NCBI GenBank assembly: GCA_007844125.1
Contig: CM017558.1
Coordinates: 46,820,164-46,884,163, forward strand
Reading direction: 5' to 3'
DNA from: Sinonovacula constricta
Taxonomy: Eukaryota > Mollusca > Bivalvia > Cardiida > Solecurtidae
Length of the DNA: 64,000 nt
The stretch's first letter is position 1, and every line of letters starts with the position of its first letter. The notes under the pieces are model-generated. The model made no database searches and was not told the origin of the DNA. It saw only the letters and a list, made by a program, of their open reading frames with translations. The position numbers and the translations under genes were made by a program. Of the stretch, positions 63,601 through 64,000 are shown one piece after another.

Positions 63601-64000
63601 ATTTGTTCGTGTTATGGATGGGGTAGTGACGGTGGCTGTGGTCTTGATTTTAGTTTGGACGATACTGACGGTGTACTGAGCTGTATTCTTTTTGTAATCT
63701 AGCTATTTTCTCCACGATCAACGGTTCATAGGAAACTCTTAAATAGTCATACTATTTTTTCATGACGGAATAAATTTTAGATAAACATGGCAATTATACT
63801 CAACAGCCAGTTTACAATTACTGGTGGTTATAAAACAGTTGAAGGGAGTTAACTCCAAAAACATTTACAAGTTGGCTCAAACAAGTTAATACCCATTAGG
63901 GAATGTAACACTGTTATACATAATAATGCGCGCAAAATAAACCTTGGTCACAATCAGTTTCATGTTGATCATATCGAGCTGTTTAAAAAGTCATCAAAGC
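63601..64000. other. AT-rich right edge, nothing recognised
   Basis: No gene or repeat seen. Confidence 0.4.

Overview
The window is AT-rich eukaryotic DNA (roughly two thirds A+T by eye) with no protein gene I can identify. Every long open frame is either short and AT-biased or lies inside a tandem or dispersed repeat. There are no rRNA genes, no intact tRNA genes, no operon-like layout and no CRISPR array. The repeats point to a mollusc, most likely a bivalve. They include tRNA-derived SINEs whose 3' parts resemble the Meta-type domain known from bivalves, and a terminal-repeat element of the widespread molluscan type that starts with a CTCACCTGAG motif and ends with a CAGGTGAGCGATA-like motif. 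The species assignment is inference. The stretch looks like intergenic DNA or the interior of a very large intron.

Layout. 0-17.3 kb holds a 40-bp minisatellite (442-1186), a complete solo LTR with target-site duplication (4292-5038), a 45-bp minisatellite (6965-7678), short hairpin repeats near 8.7 and 9.5 kb, a promoter-like patch with a possible short first exon (12.3-12.8 kb), and a 2.2-kb 20-24-bp minisatellite (14967-17145). That last array ends exactly where a second, truncated copy of the LTR begins (17146). 17.3-42 kb is mostly unremarkable AT-rich DNA. It carries SINEs (21.0 and 40.5 kb), microsatellites (24.7, 31.1 and 37.5 kb) and copies of two dispersed families that I call F1 and F2. 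42-49 kb holds a 2-kb 45-bp array (42993-45040) followed by a clear TA-flanked MITE (45349-45635). 49-56.5 kb holds a SINE, a 37-bp minisatellite and a nested transposon stack: an F1 copy split by a ~2.8-kb terminal-repeat element, which itself contains a 564-bp tandem duplication carrying two inverted F1 copies. 56.5-64 kb is again mostly plain, with a third Meta-like SINE-type fragment, a degenerate GTT tract and small repeat pairs.

No set of genes working together is visible. The structure worth attention is repeat biology: nested insertions, higher-order tandem arrays with period 45 that keep frames open, and two dispersed families with about 15 recognisable pieces within 64 kb. I found no convincing new functional system.
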